A DNA stretch of 64,000 nt from an uncultured Thiothrix sp. (GTDB lineage Bacteria; Pseudomonadota; Gammaproteobacteria; Thiotrichales; Thiotrichaceae). Position numbers and translations under genes: made by a program. The notes under the pieces are model-generated. The model did no database searches. It had not been told where the DNA came from and worked only from the letters and a program-made list of their open reading frames with translations. The stretch covers positions 1 to 64,000 of the forward strand of contig NZ_CALMZC010000016.1 of NCBI RefSeq assembly GCF_937873765.1, given 5' to 3'. Numbering within the stretch: position 1 is the first letter of the stretch; each line of letters begins with the position of its first letter. This document shows, piece after piece, positions 19,118-29,855 of the stretch.

Positions 19118-20564
19118 ACTTTATTCCTGTGGCCTCAGGGCTACGGCTGAATTCGCTAGCCGCTACATGGCGTTCCGGTTGATACCAATGTAGTTTTTCG
19201 TGGAGTTGCACGACTTCACCTACAATAGTTAAAGTAGGTGCACGGACTGAACGCTGTTTAACCAGCTCCGGTAAGCTTGCGAGGGTACCGATATGCACCC
19301 GTTGATTACGTGTCGTGCCTTGCTCAATCAAAGCGGCAGGCAGGGTGCTGGGAGTGCCGTGCTTAATCAATTCGCGACTAATCACCTCAATGCCAGTTAG
19401 CCCCATATAGAACACTACCGTTTGGTGCGGTTGAGCGAGTTTTTCCCAATCTAAGTCAATCGTGCCATTTTTGAGGTGACCGGTGGCAAAAGTACAAGAT
19501 TGCGCATAATCGCGATGCGTCAGCGGAATACCGGCATACGCAGCACAACCTGAAGCAGCGGTAATTCCGGGAACGACTTGGAAAGGAATGCCATTTTCAG
19601 CCAAGGTTTCAATTTCTTCGCCACCTCGTCCAAAGATAAAAGGATCCCCCCCTTTGAGGCGCAAAACACGTTTTCCCTCTTTGGCTAGACGCACCAGTAG
19701 CGCATTAATCCCTTCTTGGGGAACAGCATGCTTAGCTTTTTCTTTACCCACATAAATACGTTCGGCGGTTTGGCTTGCCATCTCTAAAATCGATTTAGCG
19801 ACTAAGCGGTCATAGACGACAACATCGGCTTGTTGCATTAAGCGCAGGGCACGAAAGGTGAGCAGATCAGGATCGCCCGGGCCTGCACCTACTAAATAAA
19901 CCTCACCTATCGAGGAGACCGAATCTGCTTGAGCCAGTCGTTCCTCTAGCAGTTGTCGTGCGGCGCTCACATTGCCTGCATACACTAATTCGGCAAACGG
20001 GCCGCGCAAAGTTTGCTCCCAGAACTGTTTGCGTTGTTCGGGGTCAACAAAGCGTTGTTTGACTTTTTCACGGTATTCTTCAGTGATCGCGGCTAGTTGC
20101 CCACAGGAGGAAGGAACCATCGTTTCCAATTTCATCCGCAATTGACGGGCTAAGACTGGCGAAGCACCCCCTGTAGAGACCGCAATCATCACCGGTGAGC
20201 GATCCACCACCGAAGGCAGAATAAAACTACAAGCCGCTTGGTGATCAACCACATTGACAGGGATTAGCTGTTCGTTGGCAAGCTCGGCAACTCGCGCATT
20301 GACCACTCGATTATTAGTCGCTGCAATAATTAAGTAATAACCAGTAGTAGCATCTGTGTCTTGGAAGTCACGCTGCTGCCAGTTGGTTTGTTCAGGATAT
20401 GCACAGAGGAGATTAGCGAGTTCATCATCCAGTTCAGGTGCAATCAGGGTGAGTCGTGCACCACTGGCTAGGAGAGACTCCGCTTTTCGTAAGGCTACTT
20501 TGCCACCGCCTACCACTAAGCAGGGGCGATCCTGTAAGCACATAAAAATGGGATAGTGTTTCAA
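19104..20564 (-). CDS. cysG: Siroheme synthase CysG (fused dehydrogenase/ferrochelatase and uroporphyrinogen methyltransferase)
   Basis: This ~486-residue protein makes siroheme for sulfite or nitrite reductases. The N-terminal NAD-binding half begins LVVGGGKVALRKAESLL and includes STGGASPVLARQLR. The C-terminal SUMT half has VGAGPGDPDLLTFRAL, RLKGGDPFIFGRGGEE and GITAASGCAAYAGIPLTHR. I chose TTG 20564 (MKHYPIFMCLQ): an AGGAG site lies 8 bases upstream and the family starts here. The frame is open to 20609, and ATG 20597 would overlap the preceding gene. Confidence 0.93.
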   Translation of the reverse strand: MKHYPIFMCLQDRPCLVVGGGKVALRKAESLLASGARLTLIAPELDDELANLLCAYPEQTNWQQRDFQDTDATTGYYLIIAATNNRVVNARVAELANEQLIPVNVVDHQAACSFILPSVVDRSPVMIAVSTGGASPVLARQLRMKLETMVPSSCGQLAAITEEYREKVKQRFVDPEQRKQFWEQTLRGPFAELVYAGNVSAARQLLEERLAQADSVSSIGEVYLVGAGPGDPDLLTFRALRLMQQADVVVYDRLVAKSILEMASQTAERIYVGKEKAKHAVPQEGINALLVRLAKEGKRVLRLKGGDPFIFGRGGEEIETLAENGIPFQVVPGITAASGCAAYAGIPLTHRDYAQSCTFATGHLKNGTIDLDWEKLAQPHQTVVFYMGLTGIEVISRELIKHGTPSTLPAALIEQGTTRNQRVHIGTLASLPELVKQRSVRAPTLTIVGEVVQLHEKLHWYQPERHVAASEFSRSPEATGIKYDPL

Positions 20565-20565
20565 T

Positions 20566-21018
20566 CTAAGATCTCCTAGCAGAGGGGCGGCTGACATAGC
20601 GCACCACACCGCGTACTAATTCGCTATAGGGCAAGTCTGCTAGTTGTGGATAGCGGGCTAAAGCTGTATTCAGCAGCGAGTAAATATCCACCATAAGTGA
20701 TTGACTGTCTTCAGGGAGTAGATGCGCTTGCAGTGCGAGGCAACCGCCAGCTTGTACTTTGAGTTCTTTATTATGGGGTAAAGGGCCATCAATAGTCACT
20801 TCATGTAAAGCAAAACGAGCTGCTTGCCGCAGTGTATTCAGGAATAGCTCACAGCGTACTAAGCTTTCAGCAGACTGGCAGGCGATGCCTTCACGATTGG
20901 CAATTAAAAAGGCTTGTTTACGTCGACAATCACAGCGACGATTCAGCAACGCTTTTTCAAAAACGCAGCGCTGTTGATTCATTGCATGGTAAAGGCTACG
21001 GAATTGATCTTCATCCAT
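20566..21018 (-). CDS. Conserved-looking Cys-rich protein of unknown function
   Basis: I cannot name a family for this 150-residue protein. The N-terminal 60 residues hold CVFEKALLNRRCDCRRKQ and then GIACQSAESLVRC, five cysteines spaced like a metal or Fe-S site. A middle GPLPHNKELKVQAGGC segment and a C-terminal LPYSELVRGVVRYVSRPSARR helix follow. It ends 2 bases before the cysG start, so it is probably co-expressed with siroheme synthesis. A redox or sulfur-related role is inference from context only. Confidence 0.6.
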   Translation of the reverse strand: MDEDQFRSLYHAMNQQRCVFEKALLNRRCDCRRKQAFLIANREGIACQSAESLVRCELFLNTLRQAARFALHEVTIDGPLPHNKELKVQAGGCLALQAHLLPEDSQSLMVDIYSLLNTALARYPQLADLPYSELVRGVVRYVSRPSARRS

Positions 21019-21033
21019 TAGCGTGGTTATAGC

Positions 21034-21270
21034 TTACTTTTCCCATTCCATTAACACAGGTTGTTCGCGCTGCTCCTGCAAGCGTTCTTCCGCTTCTAAT
21101 TGATTAGCAGCAAAGATTAATTTGTAGCTACCTTTATCGGAGGGGGCTGCATTGATACGTAGAGTCCGGACTTGATTACGTGCATCTTGATAGGCTTCAT
21201 GTGTCCCTTGATGCTCTAATGTTTTTAAAACTGCAGTCGCTTGAGTGATGTGAAACACATAATAAGGCAT
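21034..21270 (-). CDS. Small protein of unknown function, first gene of the cysG operon
   Basis: This 78-residue charged protein begins MPYYVFHI and contains KTLEHQGTHEAYQDARNQVR and a Glu/Gln-rich C-terminal helix. It has no signal peptide or membrane span. The layout (short beta-rich start, then amphipathic helices) and its place 15 bases upstream of the Cys-rich gene suggest an operon partner. I do not recognise a named family. Confidence 0.6.
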   Translation of the reverse strand: MPYYVFHITQATAVLKTLEHQGTHEAYQDARNQVRTLRINAAPSDKGSYKLIFAANQLEAEERLQEQREQPVLMEWEK

Positions 21271-21300
21271 GTTTACCTCGTAACATAGGCTGAATTAAAT

Positions 21301-21379
21301 TGAAGCTTGCAAGCAGCCAGCTTCAAACGGACAGACTACTTCGATTCATCCAATATTATCGGCTGCTTAGCCTGCAAGC
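21301..21379. repeat. Nested inverted repeats upstream of the cysG operon
   Basis: TGAAGCT (21301-21307) pairs with AGCTTCA (21319-21325). In addition, GCTTGCAAGCAGCC (21305-21318) pairs with 21361-21379 apart from a 5-base bulge (GCTTGCA and AGCAGCC both match). The two structures exclude each other, as in an attenuator. They lie between roxA and the 78-residue gene. Confidence 0.4.
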
Positions 21380-21413
21380 TGCCATAGCTCCAAATGGGGA
21401 TAGGAATGAAATC

Positions 21414-23671
<2,258 letters not shown>

Positions 23672-23711
23672 CTATTGTAACTGAAAATAGGGGGGATGGG
23701 AGTAAGTTTGA

Positions 23712-24602
23712 CCGATACAAATTTATGTCGATCTACAAATTAAAGCCATTGCCCAACGCTTCCGCTTTATCCCTACAGGCTCCTTTTTGATGGGTTCACC
23801 CGAAGACGAGCTTGAACGATCGAGTGATGAAACTCAGCACCCAGTTACTTTAAGTCAAAGCTTTTGGCTAGCGGATAGCACAGTCACACAAGCCTTGTGG
23901 AAGGTGGTGATGGGCGACAATCCAAGTACATTTAAAGATTCTGAGCAAAATCCGGTTGAAAATGTAAGCTGGGAAGGTGCACAGCGCTTTATCCAAGCTA
24001 TCCAAGACTTAATGCCAAATCTCCCCTTACGCTTACCGACAGAGGCTGAGTGGGAATATGCCTGTCGAGCAGGTACGACCACTCCCTTTTCGTTTGGCAA
24101 GAATATCACCCTATAGCAAGTCAATTATGATGGTAATTATCCATACCATGATGGAAAAAAAGGCCTTTACCGTGAAAAAACTGTACCCGTAAAATCTTTA
24201 GCTGCGAATCCGTGGGGCTTGTACGAAATCCATGGCAATGTCTGGGAATGGTGTGAGGATATTTATCAAGACAACTTAGGGGATGCGGCGGTGATTGATC
24301 CTGTGGGCGCTGCAAACGGGACGCCCAACCGTGTACTGCGTGGTAGGTCGTGGTACGATAGCGGTAGGATCGTGCGTTCTGCCTCTCGTTACTACGATTA
24401 TGGTTTCCGTTTGGCCCTAGATCATATTGAGCTAAGGCGCGTCGCGGAGCAGGATCAGATTAGTGAGGATGTATTCAGTAATACTAATATACATTTGGCA
24501 TTATCAAAGGCGCTTTTAGAAGTAGAGCCAACTCAACAAAGGTCTACTAAAAAAAGACGCAAGAAAGGCAAGTCTGATAAGTATTCACCCACCTTTCCGT
24601 AA
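23712..24602 (+). pseudogene. Decayed SUMF1 (formylglycine-generating-enzyme-like) gene
   Basis: The frame reads IYVDLQIKAIAQRFRFIPTGSFLMGSP and matches the second SUMF1 gene at 25438. It is broken in three ways. The 5' end is missing or frameshifted: DRY is encoded in another frame just upstream. A TAG stop lies at 24114-24116, and the protein continues in the same frame on the other side (QVNYDGNYPYHDGKKG). No start codon with a ribosome-binding site is visible. The core motifs EAEWEYACRAGT and EIHGNVWEWCED are intact. The C-terminus has an extra ~55-residue basic tail (KKRRKKGKS). Residue positions that form the Cys pair of true FGE are not Cys. Confidence 0.75.
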
Positions 24603-24710
24603 AACAAGCAGGCTTAGCTCAAACTTGAACGAGATGGGGTTTTAAGCTATCTAATGAAATATTAAACAGTCTATTATGGCTGTTAAAATAGCTAGTTTGA
24701 TGGAGTTGCT

Positions 24711-24965
24711 ATGCAAATCACTCTCGATATACCTGACCAATTTGGCATAGATTTTTCGCCTGCTGAATTGGCTAAGCAAATCAAATTATATGCCGCGTTG
24801 ACCATGTATAAAGGTAGGCATCTCTCTGCAGGTGCGGCTTGTGAATTTGCAGGGGTTGACCGTTTTAGTTTTATTGCAGCTTGTCAGCAGCATCAAATCG
24901 CTATGATTGATTATGATCAAGGCGAGCTAGCAGACGAGTTGGCCTTCTTAAAAGAGGCTTGCTAA
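24711..24965 (+). CDS. UPF0175 family antitoxin
   Basis: This 84-residue protein is typical of UPF0175, a helix-turn-helix antitoxin family: QITLDIPDQF, then AALTMYKGRHLSAGAACEFAGVDR and FIAACQQHQI. A GGAG site precedes the ATG. Its stop overlaps the start of the DUF3368 gene (TAATG), the usual layout of this toxin-antitoxin pair. It would bind and neutralise the toxin and repress the operon. Confidence 0.85.
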   Translation: MQITLDIPDQFGIDFSPAELAKQIKLYAALTMYKGRHLSAGAACEFAGVDRFSFIAACQQHQIAMIDYDQGELADELAFLKEAC

Positions 24966-25438
24966 TGCTGGTCGTAGCGGATTCTTCAGCCTTGGTCGCT
25001 TTGGCAGCTTGTGAAGGTTTAGCTTGGCTTGATGCTCGTTTTGAGCAAGTGCGTGTGCCTAGAGCTGTTTTTCAGGAATGTACGATTGCAGATAAACCTC
25101 AAGCCACTGTGCTACATACTTACCTTATTGACAAAATCATAGAAGTTAACCCAGTGATGGCCTTAATCACACCCTCTGGTTTAGGCTTAGGCGAAACGGA
25201 AGCTATGACTTTGTATCGCCAACTGCAAGCCGATGCTTTGTTAATAGACGATCGACGTGCTCGTAAAGTGGCACATTTGAACCAACTGAAGACGATTGGC
25301 AGCTTAAGTATTGTGCTTTGGGCAAAACAGCAAGACTATATCAAGACTATTCGCCCCGCTTTAACAGCCATTCAACAAGCAGGCATTTTTCTATCGGAGT
25401 CCGTGATTCAAGAAACTCTGAACCTTGCAGGTGAGTAA
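24965..25438 (+). CDS. DUF3368 PIN-like toxin
   Basis: This 157-residue protein has a PIN-like fold: VVADSSALVALAA with the first acidic residue, LGLGETEAMTLYRQL with the central Glu, and ADALLIDDRRARKVA with the last acidic pair. DUF3368 proteins are the usual partners of UPF0175 antitoxins and are predicted RNases. ATG 24965 is preferred to the TTG at 24959 because of the TAATG overlap and a GAGG site. It overlaps the SUMF1 gene downstream by 1 base. Confidence 0.83.
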   Translation: MLVVADSSALVALAACEGLAWLDARFEQVRVPRAVFQECTIADKPQATVLHTYLIDKIIEVNPVMALITPSGLGLGETEAMTLYRQLQADALLIDDRRARKVAHLNQLKTIGSLSIVLWAKQQDYIKTIRPALTAIQQAGIFLSESVIQETLNLAGE

Positions 25439-26259
25439 TGCCTAAACATCCGCTATCCCCATCTATCTTCCCCTACCCGTGGGCTGCCGAGTGGGGCGAA
25501 GATCGTTATGGTCTCTATCAAGTCTTGCAATACAAGGATGCAAGCTATACCTTCCGCTGGATTCCGAAAGGCCGTTTTATGATGGGATCACCAGAAAATG
25601 AGCAAGGCCGATACGATAATGAGGATTATCATCAAGTCAGTTTAAGTCAAAGTTTTTGGTTAGGTGAAACACCTGTTACTCAAGCTCTTTATGCAGCGAT
25701 AACAGGAAAGAATCCGAGTTATTTCAAGAAACCTCGTTTACCTGTCGAGCAAGTCTCGTGGGACGATGCACAAGCATTTATAAAAATAGTGAACAGCCTC
25801 CATCCCAGTTTAACAGTGCGCCTACCGTGGGAAGCAGAGTGGGAATATGCCTGTCGCGCAGGCACAACTACTGCGTTTCATTGGGGCCATGAGATTAATT
25901 TGGATTTAGCCAATTATTGTGGTACTTGGGATGATTATCAAAGGTTTGGCACGGGTGCAAAGCAAGCCACCACGTCGGTCAGAAGGTATCCTTGCAATGC
26001 ATGCGGCCTATACGACATGCATGGCAATGTGTGGGAATGGTGTGAAGACGTTTGGGAGTTGAGCCTAGGCATTCAAGAGGCCACTGATCCCTTTCAGAGC
26101 ACTGTATCTCGCCTGCCTGCCAGTGGGGCGCTTCGCCGTGTGCTAAGTGGCGGGTCGTGGTTCAATAGCGGTAGGAACGTGCGTTCTGCCTATCGCAACC
26201 GCAACGCGCCCGATGATCGCATCAATTATATCGGTTTCCGTTTAGCCCTAGGTCATTGA
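25438..26259 (+). CDS. SUMF1/FGE-sulfatase domain protein
   Basis: This 273-residue protein has the complete SUMF1 fold: FRWIPKGRFMMGSPENEQGRY, EQVSWDDAQAFI, EAEWEYACRAGTTTAF, DMHGNVWEWCEDV and GGSWFNSGRNVRSAYRNR. The last motif lacks the two catalytic Cys of true formylglycine-generating enzymes, so it is a SUMF1-fold relative with another function. Its ATG overlaps the toxin stop (TAATG) and has an AGGTGA site, so it is translated from the same mRNA as the toxin-antitoxin pair. It is a paralogue of the broken copy at 23712-24602. Confidence 0.85.
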   Translation: MPKHPLSPSIFPYPWAAEWGEDRYGLYQVLQYKDASYTFRWIPKGRFMMGSPENEQGRYDNEDYHQVSLSQSFWLGETPVTQALYAAITGKNPSYFKKPRLPVEQVSWDDAQAFIKIVNSLHPSLTVRLPWEAEWEYACRAGTTTAFHWGHEINLDLANYCGTWDDYQRFGTGAKQATTSVRRYPCNACGLYDMHGNVWEWCEDVWELSLGIQEATDPFQSTVSRLPASGALRRVLSGGSWFNSGRNVRSAYRNRNAPDDRINYIGFRLALGH

Positions 26260-26413
26260 GCTGTAGCAGGGTGGCAGAGTAGCGTCAAAACATAGCTGCG
26301 AGGAAGTGCAAAAAAGCTACTGCCTTGCTTGCTGTTTAGATATAAAATTTTTTTGAGACAAGATTCCCCTCTGAACATTTAGCAGAGAGGGGATACGTAG
26401 GAATTCAGCTTTA

Positions 26414-28024
26414 TTAACGACCCGCTAAAGGCCCCGCCTTACGCACATCTTCCGTGACATAATCCGCAAAGCGTGCAAAGTTCTGATGGAAAGCAGCGGC
26501 TAATTGATTCGCTTTTGCTTGATAAGCAGCTTTATCTTCCCAAGTAGACGCTGGATCTAACACTTCATTCGGAACATCGGGGCAGCTCACTGGAATATTC
26601 AGACCAAAGATTGGATCAGTGCGGGTGTCGATATTATCTAAATCACCGCGTAAAGCCGCATTCAGCATGGCACGCGTATGGCGAATTTTCATCCGACTCC
26701 CCACTCCATAAGGGCCACCACTCCAGCCGGTATTTAATAACCAACAGGATACTTTATTCTCATTGATTTTTTCACCCAATAAATCGGCATAGACAGAAGG
26801 ATGCAAGGCCATGAAGGGAGCACCAAAACAAGTACTAAAAGTCGTCGTTGGTTCAGTCACGCCTTTTTCAGTACCAGCGACTTTAGCGGTGTAACCCGAC
26901 AAAAAGTGATACATGGCTTGTGCAGTGCTGAGCTTAGAAATCGGTGGTAACACCCCAAACGCATCGCAAGTTAACATAATAATATGCTTAGCATGTCCGG
27001 CTTTACCGGGGTAGAGTGCATTGGGGATCTGGGTGATTGGGTAGCTGGCACGGGTATTTTCGGTGAGACTGCCATCATCTAAATCGAGTTCGCGCGTATC
27101 CATATCCATCACCGTATTTTCTAATACAGTGCCGAATTGGTGAGTCGTTGCGTAAATCAAAGGCTCTGCTTCAGCAGACAAATTAATGACTTTTGCATAG
27201 CAGCCGCCTTCTAAATTGAAGACACCTTGATCACTCCAGCCGTGCTCATCATCACCAATTAATAAGCGCTCTGGGTCAGCCGATAGAGTGGTTTTACCCG
27301 TACCGGATAAACCAAACAGAATCGCCACATCACCGGCTTTGCCTACATTCGCAGAAGCATGCATGGACATGACACCTTGCTGTGGCAAGAGGTAGTTCAT
27401 AATGGAGAATACCGATTTCTTAATCTCACCGGCGTAATGCGTGCCGCCAATGATGACTAATTTGCGGGCGAAATTGAGCAGAATGAATGCACCTGAGCGT
27501 GTACCGTGTTGCTCAGGATCAGCTTGCATATCAGGTACATGCAAAATGGTGAAACGGGGTTCATCCACCGCTAAACTACGCTTGAGATCCGCTGGGCGGA
27601 TAAACATATTTTGCGCAAATAGTGCATGCCAAGCGTATTGAGTAATTACCCGCACCGGCAATTCAGTTATCGGATCAGCGCCCGCTAATAAATCTTGCAC
27701 GAAGACTTCTTTGCCACTTAAAAATGCTTGTGCTGATGCTAAAACTTTATCAAAGTTTTCTTCGCTAATGCTTTTATTGACCTCACCCCACCACACTTTG
27801 TCATGGCTACTGGCTTCATCAACGATAAATTTGTCATTCGGGGCGCGGCCAGTAAATGAACCTGTATAAGCTACTAGCGTGCCACCTTGGCCGACATGGG
27901 CTTCACCGCGACGCATCGCTGCTTCGTACAGGGCAGGCGCGGATTGATTCCAAAAAATATCCTTGAGTTGAGCCAAACCTAAAGTAGCCTCTAGGTGTGA
28001 TGAGAGCTTGGTGTTAACCGTCAT
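26414..28024 (-). CDS. pckA: Phosphoenolpyruvate carboxykinase (ATP)
   Basis: This 536-residue gluconeogenic enzyme converts oxaloacetate and ATP to phosphoenolpyruvate. Signature segments are GSFTGRAPNDKF, GGTHYAGEIKKSVF, the P-loop GLSGTGKTTLSADP and the metal-binding LIGDDEHGW, then NTGWSGGPYGVG. I prefer ATG 28024 (MTVNTKLS, GGAAA upstream) over ATG 28036. A CCCCTCT/AGAGGGG inverted repeat lies ~50 bases after the stop without a clean T-run. Confidence 0.96.
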   Translation of the reverse strand: MTVNTKLSSHLEATLGLAQLKDIFWNQSAPALYEAAMRRGEAHVGQGGTLVAYTGSFTGRAPNDKFIVDEASSHDKVWWGEVNKSISEENFDKVLASAQAFLSGKEVFVQDLLAGADPITELPVRVITQYAWHALFAQNMFIRPADLKRSLAVDEPRFTILHVPDMQADPEQHGTRSGAFILLNFARKLVIIGGTHYAGEIKKSVFSIMNYLLPQQGVMSMHASANVGKAGDVAILFGLSGTGKTTLSADPERLLIGDDEHGWSDQGVFNLEGGCYAKVINLSAEAEPLIYATTHQFGTVLENTVMDMDTRELDLDDGSLTENTRASYPITQIPNALYPGKAGHAKHIIMLTCDAFGVLPPISKLSTAQAMYHFLSGYTAKVAGTEKGVTEPTTTFSTCFGAPFMALHPSVYADLLGEKINENKVSCWLLNTGWSGGPYGVGSRMKIRHTRAMLNAALRGDLDNIDTRTDPIFGLNIPVSCPDVPNEVLDPASTWEDKAAYQAKANQLAAAFHQNFARFADYVTEDVRKAGPLAGR

Positions 28025-28268
28025 GATGTTTTCCATGCTAAAAAAATCAACTTGACTGAAGCCAGCATTTTTAAGCGAGCTAGGCTTTCAGTAGGGCAGC
28101 GTAGTATAAGCCTTCTTAAGCGGTTTTTTGTTATTTCGACTTGTAAAATAAATACTACAGCTTGTGGATTTGGCCAGCCTGTACCACTAAACAGTGCTTT
28201 AGTCGTCTCAGAGAATAGTCTGTACGCCTACTTAGTTGTTTTTTTAAGGTTTGTGGTATGCTTACGAC

Positions 28269-29804
28269 ATGGAAAATCAATATTTAAGCTCAACACGTTT
28301 TGACTCATTTAAGCTCGATGAGCGAATCCTAAAATCTCTCCATGCAGCAGGATTTGAGTACTGTTCGCGCATTCAGGCAGAAACTTTGCCGATTGCTTTA
28401 AATGGGCAAGACATCACGGGTCAAGCACAAACGGGGACTGGTAAAACGGGAGCGTTTTTAGTCGCGACTTTTCAACGCCTCTTATCGCAACCTTTGCTTG
28501 ATGCGCCCGCAGGTTCGGTACGCTGTTTGATTTTAGCACCGACGCGTGAGCTAGCCATCCAAATTGCCCGCGATGCCGAAGTCTTAGGCAAATACACAGA
28601 CTTAAATAATGTTTTAGTTTATGGTGGGGCGGCTTATGAAAAGCAGCGTCAGCAGTTTACTCAAGCAGTAGATGTCTTGATTGGTACGCCGGGGCGTGTG
28701 ATTGATTATTGGAAGCAGGGTGTGTTTGATTTTAAACATACCCAAGTGATGGTTTTGGATGAAGCTGATCGCATGTTCGATATGGGCTTTATTCAAGATA
28801 TTCGTTTCTTATTGGGACGCCTACCTGAGCCTGCTGAGCGCTTAAATATGCTATTTTCAGCGACACTTTCACAAAAAGTGTTAGAGCTGGCTTATGAGCA
28901 TATGAATAATCCCGTGCCAGTTAAAATCGAAACCGATTCAGTCAGTGCCGATAATATTAGCGAAGCTATCTATTTTCCGGCTAATGCTGAGAAAATTCCT
29001 TTACTGGTTGGCCTCATTCGTAAGCTGGAGCCACAACGTGCAATTGTGTTTGTGAATACTAAGCATAATGCTGAGCGGATTGAAGCTTATTTAAAGGTCA
29101 ATCAAATCAAAACGGCCATGATTTCTGGCGATGTGCGCCAAAATAAGCGTGAGCGCTTTTTGAAAGATTTTGGCGAAGGGCGTTATCAGGTCTTGATTGC
29201 AACCGATGTAGCAGCACGTGGTTTGCATATTCCCGCAGTATCACATGTGTTCAATTTCGATTTGCCACAGCTCGCTGAGGATTATGTACATCGGATTGGC
29301 CGAACAGCGCGTGCAGGTGCTTCCGGTGAGGCGCATAGTTTTGCTTGTGAAGATACCGCTTTTTATTTGCCGGAGATTGAAGCTTACACTGGAAAAACCT
29401 TGCCTGTGATTGCGATTAGTCCCGACTTATTGCCCGAAATTCAACGCCCGCAACGGGGACATTCAACCCGTTCAGGCGTGCCAATAGAGCGCCACGAGCG
29501 TGAACAGCGCAAGAAGCCACGTGAAAAGCAGCTTACTCAACAAACCTTCGTGTCGATGGATGAACCAGCAGTTACAGAACAAGAGGTATCGGTAAGTTTA
29601 GAAGCCCCCTCAGTTACTGAAGCGATGCCTACTGCAGCAAATCCGGCAACTCTAATAGCACCTCGCCCACGACCTACTGCTTCGATTGCGTATATGTTTG
29701 AAGAGAATAATTTAGAGCGTGTTGAGCCTGAGCCGGATACTAGCCCTGAAAATAGATCCAAACGCTCGCATCATAGACAACATAAAGTTTCTAGACATCA
29801 TTAA
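28269..29804 (+). CDS. rhlB: DEAD-box RNA helicase, RhlB/RhlE-like
   Basis: This ~511-residue helicase has the ordered motifs AQTGTGKTGAFLV (I), PTRELAIQ (Ia), GTPGRVID (Ib), VLDEADRMFDMGF (II), SATLS (III) and HRIGRTARAG (VI). The N-terminus FDSFKLDERILKSLHAAGFEY and the Q motif resemble RhlB. The C-terminal ~130 residues are low-complexity and basic at the end (KRSHHRQHKVSRHH), likely an RNA-binding tail. ATG 28269 was chosen over the upstream in-frame TTG at 28251; neither has a strong ribosome-binding site. The choice between RhlB and RhlE is uncertain. Confidence 0.85.
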   Translation: MENQYLSSTRFDSFKLDERILKSLHAAGFEYCSRIQAETLPIALNGQDITGQAQTGTGKTGAFLVATFQRLLSQPLLDAPAGSVRCLILAPTRELAIQIARDAEVLGKYTDLNNVLVYGGAAYEKQRQQFTQAVDVLIGTPGRVIDYWKQGVFDFKHTQVMVLDEADRMFDMGFIQDIRFLLGRLPEPAERLNMLFSATLSQKVLELAYEHMNNPVPVKIETDSVSADNISEAIYFPANAEKIPLLVGLIRKLEPQRAIVFVNTKHNAERIEAYLKVNQIKTAMISGDVRQNKRERFLKDFGEGRYQVLIATDVAARGLHIPAVSHVFNFDLPQLAEDYVHRIGRTARAGASGEAHSFACEDTAFYLPEIEAYTGKTLPVIAISPDLLPEIQRPQRGHSTRSGVPIERHEREQRKKPREKQLTQQTFVSMDEPAVTEQEVSVSLEAPSVTEAMPTAANPATLIAPRPRPTASIAYMFEENNLERVEPEPDTSPENRSKRSHHRQHKVSRHH

Positions 29805-29855
29805 CTAAGTCAGGGTATCAGCGAAGCTAGGTTATTGAGTCGGACAATGCCTTGA

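Noticed and set aside
25438-26259. True formylglycine-generating enzyme
   Set aside because: The two Cys of the FGE active site are absent, and no sulfatase gene is nearby.
26364-26393. Strong terminator after pckA
   Set aside because: The CCCCTCT/AGAGGGG stem has a long loop and is not followed by a T-run on either strand.
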